In this document: piece by piece, positions 13,585 to 23,900 of the stretch | Layout of the letters: every line of letters begins with the position of its first letter | Numbering within the stretch: position 1 is the first letter of the stretch | NCBI GenBank assembly: GCA_013397455.1 | Contig: VYZB01000031.1 | Location: forward strand, 4,139,189 to 4,203,188 | Direction: 5' to 3' | DNA length: 64,000 bases | Source of the DNA: Crotophaga sulcirostris | Lineage: Eukaryota; Chordata; Aves; Cuculiformes; Crotophagidae | Program-made: the position numbers and the translations under genes | The notes under the pieces: model-generated | Seen by the model: only the letters and a program-made list of their open reading frames with translations | What the model was told of the DNA's origin: nothing | The model's database searches: none

Positions 13585-13655
13585 CTGCATTGTGACTGAG
13601 TTGGGATATGAGCCCCTGGGTTCTGTGTGTCTAGACAACTGCTTAATAGTTGTCC
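13585..13655 (+). repeat. Possible MIR-like fossil, 3' half
   Basis: The stretch containing GAGTTGGGATATGAGCCCC (13598-13616) and GGTTCTGTGTGTCTAG (13619-13634) resembles the MIR segment 'gagctgggatttgaaccc...gtctag...ctaacca'. The flanking sequence is less clear. It overlaps a 140-codon open frame (13352-13774, plus) that has no protein similarity I recognise, and I take that frame as chance. Confidence 0.4.
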
Positions 13656-13659
13656 TTAA

Positions 13660-14540
13660 AACCATAGCTAATGCCATCAGTTTTTCAGAACACCTCTTCC
13701 ACAGCTCTGCAGTGTATTTTCCTACAAACCCTTCCTGTTTCTTCAGCTTCCAGGACTCAACTCCAGCAGTCTGAGCAGTCTGAAAATACAATTTTTAAAC
13801 TCACGCAGCCAGATAATTTTTATCTCAGTTTTATTTTATTTATCCGAACTCTGCACATCCTACTTCGGTTCAGTGGAGAAAGTCAGGCAGTAAGGCCAGG
13901 GCCTTTTTTTTTGATCATCTGTCTGTCTCCAAACACTTAGTCAGGATCTGGCCGCAGAATTGCCCTCCAGAGCTTTAATCTGTTAACATAGGTTTAGGGA
14001 GAACCATACCTATCCTCCCTTAGCTGCAGGAGAGAAAGAAGTAAGAGCTGAGCTGTGCTCTTGGTGCTCCAGAGCTGCCCGTGTCTTTCTGAGAGTTTCC
14101 AGGCAATTACAGATGCGATGCCAGGTATCAGATTCTGACCTTAAGAGAATCAGGGAATTGATTTCAGTAGCTAAAGGTTTCTAAAAGTACCCTAGGACTT
14201 TTAACAGAGCACTGCAGGTAACCTGTTAGGTTTGGTGTATTGTACGTTATTATATTCTGGCTATTTAAATTGATTATAACCTGTGAACACTCAGAATGAC
14301 CACAGCACATTTGAGTTGCTTTTTTTGGATCAGGGTCTTCCTTGCTGGGTTTTTTTTTTTAAATCTAAAAGAGAGTAGATCTGGATATATAGGCTGTATT
14401 TCAGTGTTGGAAATGTAGTTCTTCTCCTTATATGTTTTAACAAATCCTTTTTCTGGCATGTCTTCTTATTACCACAGTTATAATCATCTTCCCATGTAAT
14501 CATGTTCAGCTCCTCTCTGCACAGTCTCTTCTCTTTGCAA
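13660..14540. other. Unique non-coding sequence, no gene seen
   Basis: Open frames are short and unrecognised. TCAGGATCTGGCC at 13941-13953 matches the outer arm of a family of palindromic amniote repeats ('ggccagatcctga' on the other strand), but no second arm is evident. Poly-T runs occur at 14320-14326 and 14350-14360. Confidence 0.5.
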
Positions 14541-14549
14541 GTTTGCACT

Positions 14550-14680
14550 TGCCTAACGTCACTCGCAACCACAAGCAGACTCGTGTGGCCTCAGCATTCG
14601 TACACCTCCCAAATCCAAACGTTCCCAGTGGTGCTCATCTCTGAAACGACTGTGATTGGATGTCAGAACGTATCCTAGGA
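14550..14680. promoter_or_regulatory. CpG-rich patch with CRE-like and CCAAT motifs
   Basis: Seven CpG dinucleotides fall within about 125 bases, in surroundings where CpG is rare. The patch contains TAACGTCA (14554-14561), one mismatch from the cAMP-response element TGACGTCA, and an inverted CCAAT core (ATTGG, 14655-14659). Retained CpGs in AT-rich vertebrate DNA can mark an unmethylated regulatory element or promoter, or simply a recent insertion. There is no TATA box at a useful distance and no coding exon downstream, so the call is tentative. Confidence 0.3.
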
Positions 14681-15075
14681 GATGCTCTTGGCCTCCCAAA
14701 GCCTTGCAGTTTGCATTATTAATGGCTGAGTTGTGGTTTGGGATGTTCATACCAACAGAGATCATGCAGGTCCCAATTATTTTTGCACTTGTCTCACCAA
14801 TTCCCATTTACCACTCTAAGTCAGAAATTTTCTAAGAGAAACAAAAGCATAGGAGAGGTTTTCTGTTCTTCGACAGATGTTTGAATGGGGAAAAGATTTA
14901 ACAAGGCTTTATATTGGCAAGCACTAAATGGAAATCAATTCATTAGAACCAATGCTTTCAAAAGGGATCTTTTCAATGCCTCATCACTTTATATCAGACA
15001 GAATATGATTGAAAATCATATCATCCTAAAATTTGTTTAGATCTAACTTTATACAGACGTTGTCAAAATGAAGAG

Positions 15076-15132
15076 ATTTTTTTCTCCCCTTTCCTTTCTC
15101 TTCCTTCCCCCTCCTCCTCCTGTTTTTTTCAG
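15076..15132 (+). promoter_or_regulatory. Exceptional 3' splice-acceptor-like pyrimidine tract
   Basis: From about 15076 the plus strand is almost purely C/T for some 55 bases, ending in TTTTTTTCAG (15123-15132) before GGATGG. This is a textbook acceptor arrangement. The sequence just downstream has an open frame (15135-15383, 82 codons, one hydrophobic stretch near its start) that I do not recognise, and a weak donor-like GTGAGT at 15174-15179, which would define a 41-base exon. It could be a lncRNA or cryptic exon, or just a polypyrimidine simple repeat followed by a chance AG. Confidence 0.3.
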
Positions 15133-15139
15133 GGATGGA

Positions 15140-15784
15140 TTGTCACTACTGTTTAAAATGTCTGTTCCTTTTTGTGAGTCTGACTGCTGCTGCCTTTGTT
15201 TTGTGTATTATGGCATCCTACAGGAAATGTATAATTGATTGTCAAAATAGCAGTGGACAAGAAATTGTTCAGAGTCAATTTATTCACATTGAAATAGGTT
15301 GTGTGTCTATCCCTTGTTTCACAGAATCTCCTCTTTGCTTTATTCCTGATGTTCGTTATGTCAGACAAATGCTCCTGTACTGAATAGAAGTAATTAAAGA
15401 TCAAGTCTGTCATGTCACGGTAGTATTTTTTGTATTCACAGAAAGCACTTGTACTTGCTTTGTGAAAATACTGTGCCTGCTCTAAAGCTACTCAGGCTGC
15501 TTCATGGTTTATATCAGCTGCAAGTTTCCCTTTGGCTGCTCCAAACCATGGAAATTGAAATAAGTACTTCTGTTAATGTGACAAGCTGTGATAATAGAAG
15601 ATGAAAGTGCCTTGCATTATGCTGTCCACCACAGCTAACGTCTGTTTCTACATTTCCTTGTAACACCCCCCCCCATCCATTATAGCTAGGCATTTATAAT
15701 GATCAGATTACAGGAAATTCATTTGTTTGCTTATTTGTGTATTTAAACTGGTAAGAAACCACTGACCAGCAATTTAAGTTTGGG
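15140..15784. other. Unique non-coding sequence before the first CR1
   Basis: No gene is seen. A run of nine C bases lies at 15666-15674. The sequence just before the CR1 shows no obvious target-site duplication, as expected for CR1, which makes none or only very short ones. Confidence 0.55.
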
Positions 15785-16361
15785 CAGCAGGACCAGAGAA
15801 GTTATCGTCCCCCTTATACTGGGCACTGCTCAGGCCTCACCTTGAGTATTGTGTGCAGTTCTGGGCCCCTCAGTTTGGGAAAGATATCAAGATACTGGAG
15901 TGTATCCGGAGGAGGGCAATGAAGATGGTGAAGAGTTTGGAGCACAAGCCCTACGAGGAGGGACTGAGGGAGCTGGGGCTGTTTAACCTGGAGAAGAGGA
16001 GGCTCAGGGGTGACCTTATTGCTCTCTACAACTACCTAATAGGAGGTTGTAGTCAGGCAGGAGTTGGTGTCTTCCCTCAGGTGACCAGTGACAGAACTAG
16101 AGGACATGGACTCAAGTTTCGTCAGGAAAAGTTTGGGCTTGATATTAGGAAAAAGTTCTTCCCTGAAAGGGTGATTGGCCATTGGAATGCGCTGCCTGGG
16201 GAGGTGGTGGAGTCGCCAACCCTGGAGGTGTTTAAGAGGAGATTGAATGAGGCACTCAGTGCCATGGTTTAGATGATGGGTTGGTGTTAAGTATTGGGTT
16301 ATAGATTGGACTCGATGATCTCAGAGGTCCCTTCCAACCTTGTAATACTGTGATACTGTGA
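15785..16361 (+). mobile_element. CR1 LINE, 5'-truncated copy 1
   Basis: A 577-bp 3' fragment of a chicken-repeat-1 type non-LTR retrotransposon. It begins within the C-terminal part of ORF2, runs through the stop codon at 16270-16272, a short 3' untranslated region with the family's GATGATCTCAGAGGTCCCTT block (16315-16334), and ends in the 8-bp terminal repeat series (ATACTGTG units, 16343-16361). CR1 copies are characteristically 5'-truncated because target-primed reverse transcription aborts early. There is no poly-A tail, consistent with CR1. The coding part is well preserved, so the copy is younger than the fragment at 49 kb. It has no promoter or catalytic domain and cannot move on its own. 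Confidence 0.95.
15814..16272 (+). pseudogene. CR1 ORF2 C-terminal remnant (post-reverse-transcriptase region)
   Basis: An open frame of about 150 codons encodes the C-terminal tail of the CR1 ORF2 polyprotein, which lies downstream of the reverse-transcriptase catalytic core. The hallmark [13 protein letters not shown] lies at about 15832-15870, then [20 protein letters not shown] at about 15967-16026, and the [20 protein letters not shown] segment near the end. Just upstream, at about 15812-15817, the family's VIVPLYSALVRP segment is broken by an apparent one-base insertion. The endonuclease and catalytic reverse-transcriptase motifs are absent because of 5' truncation, so this is a dead remnant. 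A start codon for this piece is meaningless. Confidence 0.9.
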
Positions 16362-16414
16362 AGTTGTACCATGTCACAAAAAAGGGCCCATTCCCTTGTT
16401 GCAATTGCCTAGGT

Positions 16415-16830
16415 GTCGGTTTTCAATGCGGTTCACCCTTCCCATGCTGTGTGCTGTTGTATAAATAGGATACGCACATCCTGGATGTGTTCAAGTGCAC
16501 CTCAGCCTGGCACTGATGGATGCATGAAACTGGCATCACCAGCTCTCTGCTGGTGCAGGGAGAGGGACAGTGTGCATTGGAGGTGCCGTTTGCTGTGTGG
16601 AGGGTGCGCTTGACTCCAGTTTAGCTCCCGATGGGTGTCTGCTGCACGCTCCGGCATTTGGGAGCACAGAAATGTGCCTCAGCTCTGCAGCAGCCCTCAC
16701 GCCTCTAACAGGCCAAATACTGCTCTTGGGAGGGCAGAGGCTCCTGACTCTGTTTTGGCTGCCGTTGCAGCTCGGTGGGTTCCCGTGGTGCGGATCAGGA
16801 GTGCAGGGAGGCCAAGTCCTTCACATCAGT
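16415..16830. other. GC-rich stretch just downstream of CR1 copy 1, with TATA-like box
   Basis: This segment is visibly richer in G and C and carries roughly ten CpGs, unlike its AT-rich surroundings. A consensus-like TATA box, TATAAATAG, sits at 16460-16468. Three overlapping open frames of 66-98 codons (16413-16931) have no recognisable protein similarity. Possible explanations are a minor promoter or exon of a non-coding RNA, an unrecognised repeat, or local compositional variation. I cannot separate these from sequence alone. Confidence 0.3.
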
Positions 16831-16953
16831 TTGTGCCAGTTAGAACAAAACCAGTGGGGATTATAAAATGGCAGCGTGCTGCATACAAGCACATTTCCAG
16901 AGCTGTCTTCACCTCTGAAGAACACAGATGAAAGTGGCATCACACAGACCTTG

Positions 16954-16995
16954 TTAAAAATAAAAACAAAACAAAACAACAACAACAACAAAAAG
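16954..16995. repeat. A/C-rich simple repeat, (AAC)n core
   Basis: A-rich tract containing AAAAC units followed by five or six AAC units (about 16975-16992). It is a short microsatellite likely to vary in length between individuals. Confidence 0.8.
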
Positions 16996-17045
16996 GGTTC
17001 AAAATCTGACATATCCCTAGCTCAGTGTTGCAAAACATTTTAGCA

Positions 17046-17130
17046 TCTCTTGTGAAGTGCTGGCTGCTCTCAATTCTCACTTACTTTAATGGACATTCAA
17101 GGCACTTAGCACCTTGCAGGAGGCATTCAG
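17046..17130. repeat. Fossil of a palindromic MITE-like amniote repeat
   Basis: The sequence starts with GTGCTGGCTGCTCTCAATTC (17057-17076), has a central CTTTAATGG (17084-17092) and closes with GGCACTTAGCACCTTGCAGGA (17101-17121). This follows, block by block, a palindromic repeat common in turtles, crocodilians and birds (outer 'gtgctgagcacc', centre 'attgacttcaatggg', outer 'ggtgctcagcaccttgcaggatcaggcc'). The outer GTGCT and AGCAC arms are still complementary. Such palindromes are usually non-autonomous DNA transposons. I do not know the exact family name. Confidence 0.55.
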
Positions 17131-17564
17131 CACTGTTTAGCATTGGTCCTAGGCCTTCAGTTAGGAAATAACCAGCTCTGCAAAGCAGAATACAAGTTTG
17201 TTTTGACAACCTGCTGTGATGTATGGGTCCAATTACTGAAATCTCCAGACTCATGTTGGTTCTGGAAATTTTTTTTTGGATACTGGAAGCATAATTTAAA
17301 ACAAGGAATTCTCCTTTATGTTACATTCCCTCTAGGCAAAAAAAGTAAATATAGGAAGGAAAAGAATTAATGGAGACTATAACTCATACTGGTTGTGTTT
17401 GTTCATATACATTAAATTACTCTGCCATGATCACTCACTTTTTCTCATCATTCTTTCCCCACTCCCAGCTCTCCTTTCTCTTATCGTATTTTTACATCAG
17501 CATAACTTTTTGGATTTCATAGAATCCACTCTTAATTTAATCTAATGCCAACAACATGGACGTT

Positions 17565-17605
17565 GGAGATGTAATTTACACCACCAAATTGAACTGGGGC
17601 CAGAC
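17565..17605 (+). repeat. Possible arm of another palindromic amniote repeat
   Basis: TTTACACCACC (17576-17586) followed by GGGGCCAGACG (17596-17606) is reminiscent of the arm 'gatttacaccagctgaggatctggcccaga', found in palindromic repeats of non-avian reptiles and birds. It is short and diverged, so chance is a real alternative. Confidence 0.3.
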
Positions 17606-17609
17606 GTTT

Positions 17610-18610
17610 CTCTAAGAGCTACACCTGCTTTCTGTAGGCTGTATTTAGTGGAATTTTTCCTTTCATGTTTAATTCATATTCCTTCTGGGAAAATATTTAG
17701 CAAGCTAACAATTGAAGTTAGGGATAGGGAAATTTAGTACAACTTTAAGTTCTGTAATGCAGATAAAACATTTTCCAAACATTTTTACGTATCACAAAAT
17801 GAGGTTTGAATTATGTGAAATTCTCCTTCTGCTCTTTCTCATTATTAAATCCATGTTCCTTTTAATTTCATTTTCATTTTTCTGTCCGGAGTGGGGGGGT
17901 GGGGAACCACCAAAAAAAAGCTCACCAAGAAAACTCTCATGAACAAGTAAGCTTTATAACTTATCCTGTTCTGGAACAATCCTCAATTACTGACCTCTTC
18001 TTGCAGGAGAGAAAGGAATAAGTTTTGGCTTGTGAAGTAACCTGCCATTCACAATGTACAGCATAAAAAGTGTTTAACTGCATGCTCAGAGGTGTATCAA
18101 TGAATATACAAAGAGTTAAAATAGAGCTTTCTTTGTGACTTTGAGGATTGCTTGATGATTACATGTTATTTGAAGATAAGGTAATTTGGTGAAGACAACT
18201 CTTCTTTTTTTTTTTTTTGTGGGTCCTGCATTAAAAACCAGCTCATGCTTATTGTCAGCAGTACGGGAGCAGCTTCCTCCGTATTTTTGACACAGATCAG
18301 TAAAGACAGTTAGATGTCCTAAGGTACGTGGGATTAGGAACATGCCATCTATACTTAGAAATGTTGTTTGTTCTCTTACTACCTAGTTTTTCATCCTTCC
18401 ATTTTTCAAGAGCAGTTAATCCCTGGCAACAACAATATACTTTTTATTGGGCATGAAACAAGATTCTGTGACTGTGTATTAAGAGCTCAGTCCTGAGAGA
18501 CAGCAGACGATAAAAGGAGAACTTTCATGGTCAGTGCGTGGGGCAGTGACTCCAGCAGGCTGAGGTCCTTTCTGGCACCCTCCCAGATTTCTTGAGGTTT
18601 CTAAATCAGA
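17610..18610. other. Unique non-coding sequence, no gene seen
   Basis: No frame longer than 76 codons, no recognised domain and no mobile element. A G-rich run at 17890-17902 has three G-tracts only. A T-run of about 15 lies at 18206-18220. Confidence 0.5.
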
Positions 18611-18660
18611 TAATCACTTCTTCATTGTTGTCTGTAAAATGGGGAAATAGTCTAGACTTA
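18611..18660 (-). repeat. Possible MIR-like fossil, antisense
   Basis: AATCACTTCTTCA (18612-18624) followed by GTCTGTAAAATGGGGAAATAG (18630-18650) resembles the antisense MIR segment 'aagtcacttaacctct...catctgtaaaatggggataat'. Only this central part is recognisable. Confidence 0.45.
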
Positions 18661-20360
18661 CACAAACCAAAGGTGATCAAAACCCTTTCATCTCTCAGCA
18701 ATGTTGTGTCAATTGTCTCTTAGAAAACTGGGATGCATCAAGTTTCAAGTCTTTTTTTTCTAGAAGACTCTGAGGCAGTTTTTGACAGCCTTTTTTGTCT
18801 CTGTTGTGGGAATGAATGGGAAATTATTAGCATCACATGTAATGTAATGGGTCAATGGTTTGGACTGCTACAGTATGGCAAACCTCTTTATTGATCCCTT
18901 AGCAGTACCGCAAAGCTACCAGACTTTGGTTGGTAGATCTAAGAAAATGCATGAGTTAAGCATATTTATCATTAGATTGCATGAAGATGCCTGTACCTAA
19001 AGTACCTAAAACTCCTAAAATGTCTGGAGTATATAACAGAGGAAAATATGCTTTTAGGAATCCACTTTGCAATTCATTATCAAAATTATACTCTTATATG
19101 GCTGTAACTTTTGCAAGGTCTTGTGTCAAAAATGATAAATGCTCAGATTGCTGGTAGCAATCTATATCTGCTCTTGTATTCCTGCTCAACTAAACATCTA
19201 CTTAGATCATTTACTTCTTTGTGGGAAACATAAGAATTCAAAAGGTGAAGTTAAAATTTCAGGACAATTTTTTGTTTTCTGGTGTAGAAGGAAACAGCTT
19301 GCTGTGCCTTTAAAGCACTCATTGCAGTAAAGCCAAGAAGGGAAAAAAAAGCACAAAGCCCAAACCAAAACAAAAAATCAGGAACAGATTGCTCAGCCTG
19401 TGGCTGGACTGGTACAAGCAATCTGTGCAAGATTTCTCCAGAGGAAAAATCTTGAGACTTGTGCTGCTGAGAAATGTGGCATAGAGTGACAAACTGAAAA
19501 TTCTGGAAGAGCAGAACCTATACTAGGCTTAAGACTAAACCAGATCCCAGAGAGTTCTGCTGTGACTGTAGTTCTGCACAGCCTGCATCCTCCTCTGCTG
19601 AGTTTTTCAGTTAGAAATGAATATTCTGCTGGGCTAGAAGTGGAGTCTGCAAAACTTCTATAATTGGGCTTATTATGGGAACAACATGGTCATTTTTTGA
19701 TATAACTTTTAGTCTACCACAAAAATTCTCAGCTGCTTGGACTCTGGCTTATCCATATGTCCCATTTTCTCAGTATTTAAGCTATAAAATGATTGGTTAA
19801 CTATTAAAAACCTATGTCAAATGTTGTATTTTAGAGTTCCAAACTCTGGAGCAAAGAAGGAGCACCAACTTTGTGGCTTTATTGAAAGTCACCCGTTTAT
19901 GAAAGGTACAGAGTTCGCTTGGTTCATCCTGCAGTGCACAGTTGATTCCAGATGGAAATTTGATGCAAAAATCAATACTACAATACTTTCCTGTTTTCAT
20001 CCATTAATATTGTTTACTTCCATAACAGTAGCACTGCCGGTAGCTCTGTGTTCACTTGATCCCTTGCTGGTATTTCCTCTCCTAGGGGAGACACACAGCT
20101 GGAATAAACATAGTGACTTGTGTCAGTTGTCTCTGCTTGATACGGTTTTAATTGTCTGGAATGTGTCACAACATGGGAGAAAAGTGGCTACTAATGATAA
20201 AGGGCTAATGCCTTGATTTGGCAGAGTAGCACTCTCTTTGCTTGCTGCTTGGGCTATCAAAGCTGCAAGTTGTTGGGAGAATCCACTTAAGACAATCAAC
20301 TCTGGACTCTCTAGGAGTGTTGGCAGAATGGGATAGTGAAGCAAAAACTGGATAAATGCG
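18661..20360. other. Unique non-coding sequence, no gene seen
   Basis: An A-rich tract lies at 19340-19378. A 131-codon frame at 19821-20216 (plus) has no recognisable domain. Nothing here supports an exon. The sequence from about 20210 to 20360 leads into CR1 copy 2 but does not itself match CR1. Confidence 0.5.
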
Positions 20361-20987
20361 TATGGTGGCCAGAAGGCCAACTGTATCCTGGGCTGCATCA
20401 AAGGAAGCATGGCCAGCAGGTCGAGGCAGGTGATTCTTCTCTGCTCTGCTCTCATGAGACCCCACCACCTGGAGTATTGTGTGCAGTTCTGGAATCCCCA
20501 ACATAACAAGGATATGGAACTGTTGGAGCGGGTCCAGAGTAGGCTACAAAGATGATTAGAGGGCTGCAGCACCTCTGCTATGGGGACAGGCTGAGAGAGT
20601 TGGGGTTGTTCAGCCTGGAGAAGAGAAGGCTCCGGGGAGACCTCATAGCGGCCTTCCAGTACCTGAAGGGGCTGCAGGAAATCTGGGGAGGGGCTTTTTA
20701 CAAGGGCAAGGAGTGATAGGATGAGGGAGAATGGCTTTAAATTGGAAGGGGGAAGATTTAGATTACACATTAGGAAAAAAATCCTCACAGTGAGGGTAGT
20801 GAGACACTGGCACAGGTTGCCCAGGGAAGCTGTGGGTGCGTCCTCCCTGGAGGTGTTCAAGGCCAGCTTGGCCTTGAACCTGGAGCAGCCTGGGCTGGTG
20901 GGAGGTGTCCTTGCCATGGCAGAGGGGGTGGAACTGGATGATCTTTAAGGTCCCTTCCAACCCAAACCACTCTGTGATTCTGTGATT
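20361..20987 (+). mobile_element. CR1 LINE, 5'-truncated copy 2
   Basis: A 627-bp 3' end of a CR1 element from a different subfamily than copy 1, judged by its 3' untranslated block GATCTTTAAGGTCCCTTCCA (20940-20959) and ATTCTGTG-type terminal repeats (20969-20987). Starting at GGTGGCCAGAAGGCC (about 20364) it runs collinearly with the ORF2 C-terminal region. The RPHLEYC motif is present at about 20457-20480 but has an extra His codon. A one-base loss near 20540-20550 brings a stop, so the reading frame is broken. The 264-codon minus-strand open frame across this copy (20123-20917) is an antisense shadow, not a gene. No target-site duplication is seen. Confidence 0.95.
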
Positions 20988-23900
20988 GAACAGTCAGTGC
21001 ATCCCCCTTTGAGTTACTGGCAGCTTATTTCTGCAGGCATGAAGGGCTGACTGAGCAGAAAGGCAGGACCACGGCTGAGTGCCCAAGACATGCACTCTGT
21101 ATCATAAACACCACAATGCTGAGCCGTGGCTACCTCCCGTGTGGGAGGAAGATAGGAGCTTGTTTAATCCTCAGCCTAGAAAACCTACTTGGTGATTATC
21201 AAGTGCTTGTAGGTTAGAGCTTTTTGCTGTTGCTTTCATCTTCACCTCCTGTTAGATGTTTACCCAATGCTGTTTTTTCAGAGCTGTTCCACGGGATGGC
21301 AGGAGAGGAGGCATTCTGGTAGGGTCACCTCTGTGTAAGCAGCATGTAGGCACAGTGCATTTCTGTTCAATAACATGCCATAACATATACCAGACAGGAT
21401 TTAATGTTCTAGTCATGTCTTGGATTAAGTCTTTTTGGGAGGTTTGGGATTTTGGTTTTTTTTTTATTTCCTCCCCAACTCTAGTTTTTGCCTCTGAGCT
21501 AAACAAAAAATTCAGACTGTTTGGAGAACTAATCAAACACCACCAACTTCTCATGCCATTAGAAATATATCCCTGATTTTTGCCATTCAGTCTTCTGAAA
21601 TGCCAAGCTATGTGCACGGTTTGTGAGTGTGCACAAGGCATATCACTTGCTGAAAGGTTTATTCTCAAGTGCTTTAAGACTGTCTGGATCATTGTTGTTC
21701 ACCCAGTTCCCAGACTGAAGAAAATATCACTTTTATTTCTAATTAAAATGCCTCCAGATTAAATAGTGTGAGCTTTTGAAAGACTTCCATGGGGATCTGT
21801 GCCATTTGCAGTAGATATTGTCAAAGGAAGTCAATGAGCAATGACAGCTATGTCATCTTGTATCTAATTGCTTGAAATACATTGTTCTGCTCTCACTTTC
21901 TTTGTGCATCTTGATGATTGAAGCACATAAGGGTTAATGCATTAAGGGAGTTTCTTTCAGGAAGCCATTTCTCATTAGAATAAAGTACTACAATTCTGTA
22001 TAGTTAGAAAACTGCACCAATGCTGTCACCCCGATTATTTTTTGAGGGAGAAAACAAAGATTTTAAACTGTTGTGGGATTTTTTGTCTGTTATTCAGAAA
22101 ACTGTGCAAAGCACATACATAAGTGAGAGTGAGCACTCTCTTACACAGGCATGAGGTTTACTGTTCTTTAATCCTTACCTTAGCTTCTAACAGCCACAAA
22201 CACATTTCCCAAAATAATTCTCACTGTCTCTTTCACTGGTCACTGCAGCCTAAATTGCTTTCCTTCATTCTGTTCTGAGGGGTCATAGCTACTTCTCTCT
22301 AGGACCTCTCATCCATGCCATGCCTAAGGCTGGAAGATTTTAAGGTAAATATTCTAGGTTTTTTTTTTAGCTAGACACTGAACTGAAACTCTGGTCCAAA
22401 CATCATCTAGCATTTTATTTCCAGCTATCTTTATTTTTCCTCTGGCTCTCCTAAATTCAATTGTGGCCTCTTTTTATCTGTTTGGGATGCTGCTGTAAAG
22501 GTCATATCCTTATCTCTTGCCTTGGCCATCGTACTCCCTTTTTTTGTACTGCCTTTTTCTAGCAAAACAGATGGATGTGTTCATTTCTGAAACCTTTTTT
22601 TCTGTATGATCCCACACTGAGAAGTCAGCTCCTCAGCTGGGATAGCCTCTCTCTTTTATATTCTGTGATAAGAACTTTTATGCATCCTGCAAATTTTTCC
22701 TCTTGTTCTCGCTGAAAGCATTTGTTAAAATCTGTTAAACCCTTGAAGTCCTTCCTTAAAATATGCTTTGGCATAATACTCACAGAATAGGTGACATCTC
22801 TCTGCATCCATCTGTTGTGTCTTACCTTACAAGGCTGTAAAATTCAGTACTGTTTTTCTTGTGTTTGCACAATATTTCTTAAGTAAGCCTTGCCCATGCT
22901 GATGGCCTCTGAAGTACTGCGGCAGCTATTGTTGTCAGGGCCAGACAGGCTGCTGATAACTAAAGGGATTTCTGCCGGTGCTTTATTATCACTTCTTTGC
23001 CATTAGCATTCCTTTTGCATAACCTATTTTTAAATGACATTCGGGGGATGATCCCAGATGGTGAGAAGACTCTGTGTCTCCTTATGCTTTGCTGAAGTGT
23101 ACTATACATGGCATCCTTGGCAGTCCAGAAAATATGCCTTGTAGATAACCAGCTGTTCTTCATTCTAAGAACAACAGGCTGAGATTTGCTGCTGGAAGCA
23201 CAAAATCTCATTATTATCTATATGAGGGCAGTCTGGTCTACTTTCTGCAAATCAGTGTAAGTCTTTGGAAGGAAGATGTGTGATCTTGGTGGATATTCAT
23301 CATTGAGTAAACAAAACAAAAAATATTTTTTTATGATTAGGTAGCAGTGATTGTGCCCTTTTTATAATAAGCAGGCATTTGTCAGTTGCAGGTGACAACA
23401 AAATCAAGGTGTTTACAGAGTAGTGGTAATTCTCTCAGATTCAGAAAACCATATGGCATGAAAACTGCTCATCTTTTTCTCTGAAGTGTGACAACAGTGC
23501 CATCCATTTGTACCATGTGATCAAAGGCCTTTTCCTTTTACTAGCTAGAGTCACATCTGCATCTTTCCATTGATTCTCAATAACAGCACACATGCAAGGG
23601 AGTTTGGCATGAACATTACAGTTCCTCTGAGGTATCCTGAGAACATCAGATTTACTCAGCCAGTCTGGAACAACCAGGATGGGCAGGCACTGGTTGTCCA
23701 GTGTATGTCCCTCAGTAGTGCACAGCACACAGACAGCTGTCCTGTTCCTGTATTGCTGCAGCAAGAAAACCATCATGAGTTTAAAGTGAAGTGAAACTAT
23801 ATTTGTTTGTCAAGTACTAGTGCAGCCAATTCTGTTGTAGTTATTAGAAGAAAAGAAATCCAATCTTAAATTGGCGTCTGAAATAAATAAGATGTGATTG

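Noticed and set aside
13352..13774. 140-codon plus-strand open frame with cysteine-rich start
   Set aside because: Overlaps a probable MIR remnant and an open frame on the opposite strand; no known family.
20123..20917. 264-codon minus-strand open frame, the longest in the window
   Set aside because: It lies antisense to CR1 copy 2 and extends into unique sequence. Its content is the complement of the ORF2 remnant and 3' region, and it has no domain of its own.
21252..21692. 146-codon minus-strand open frame
   Set aside because: No domain, overlapped by a 106-codon frame on the other strand, and composition like the surrounding non-coding DNA.
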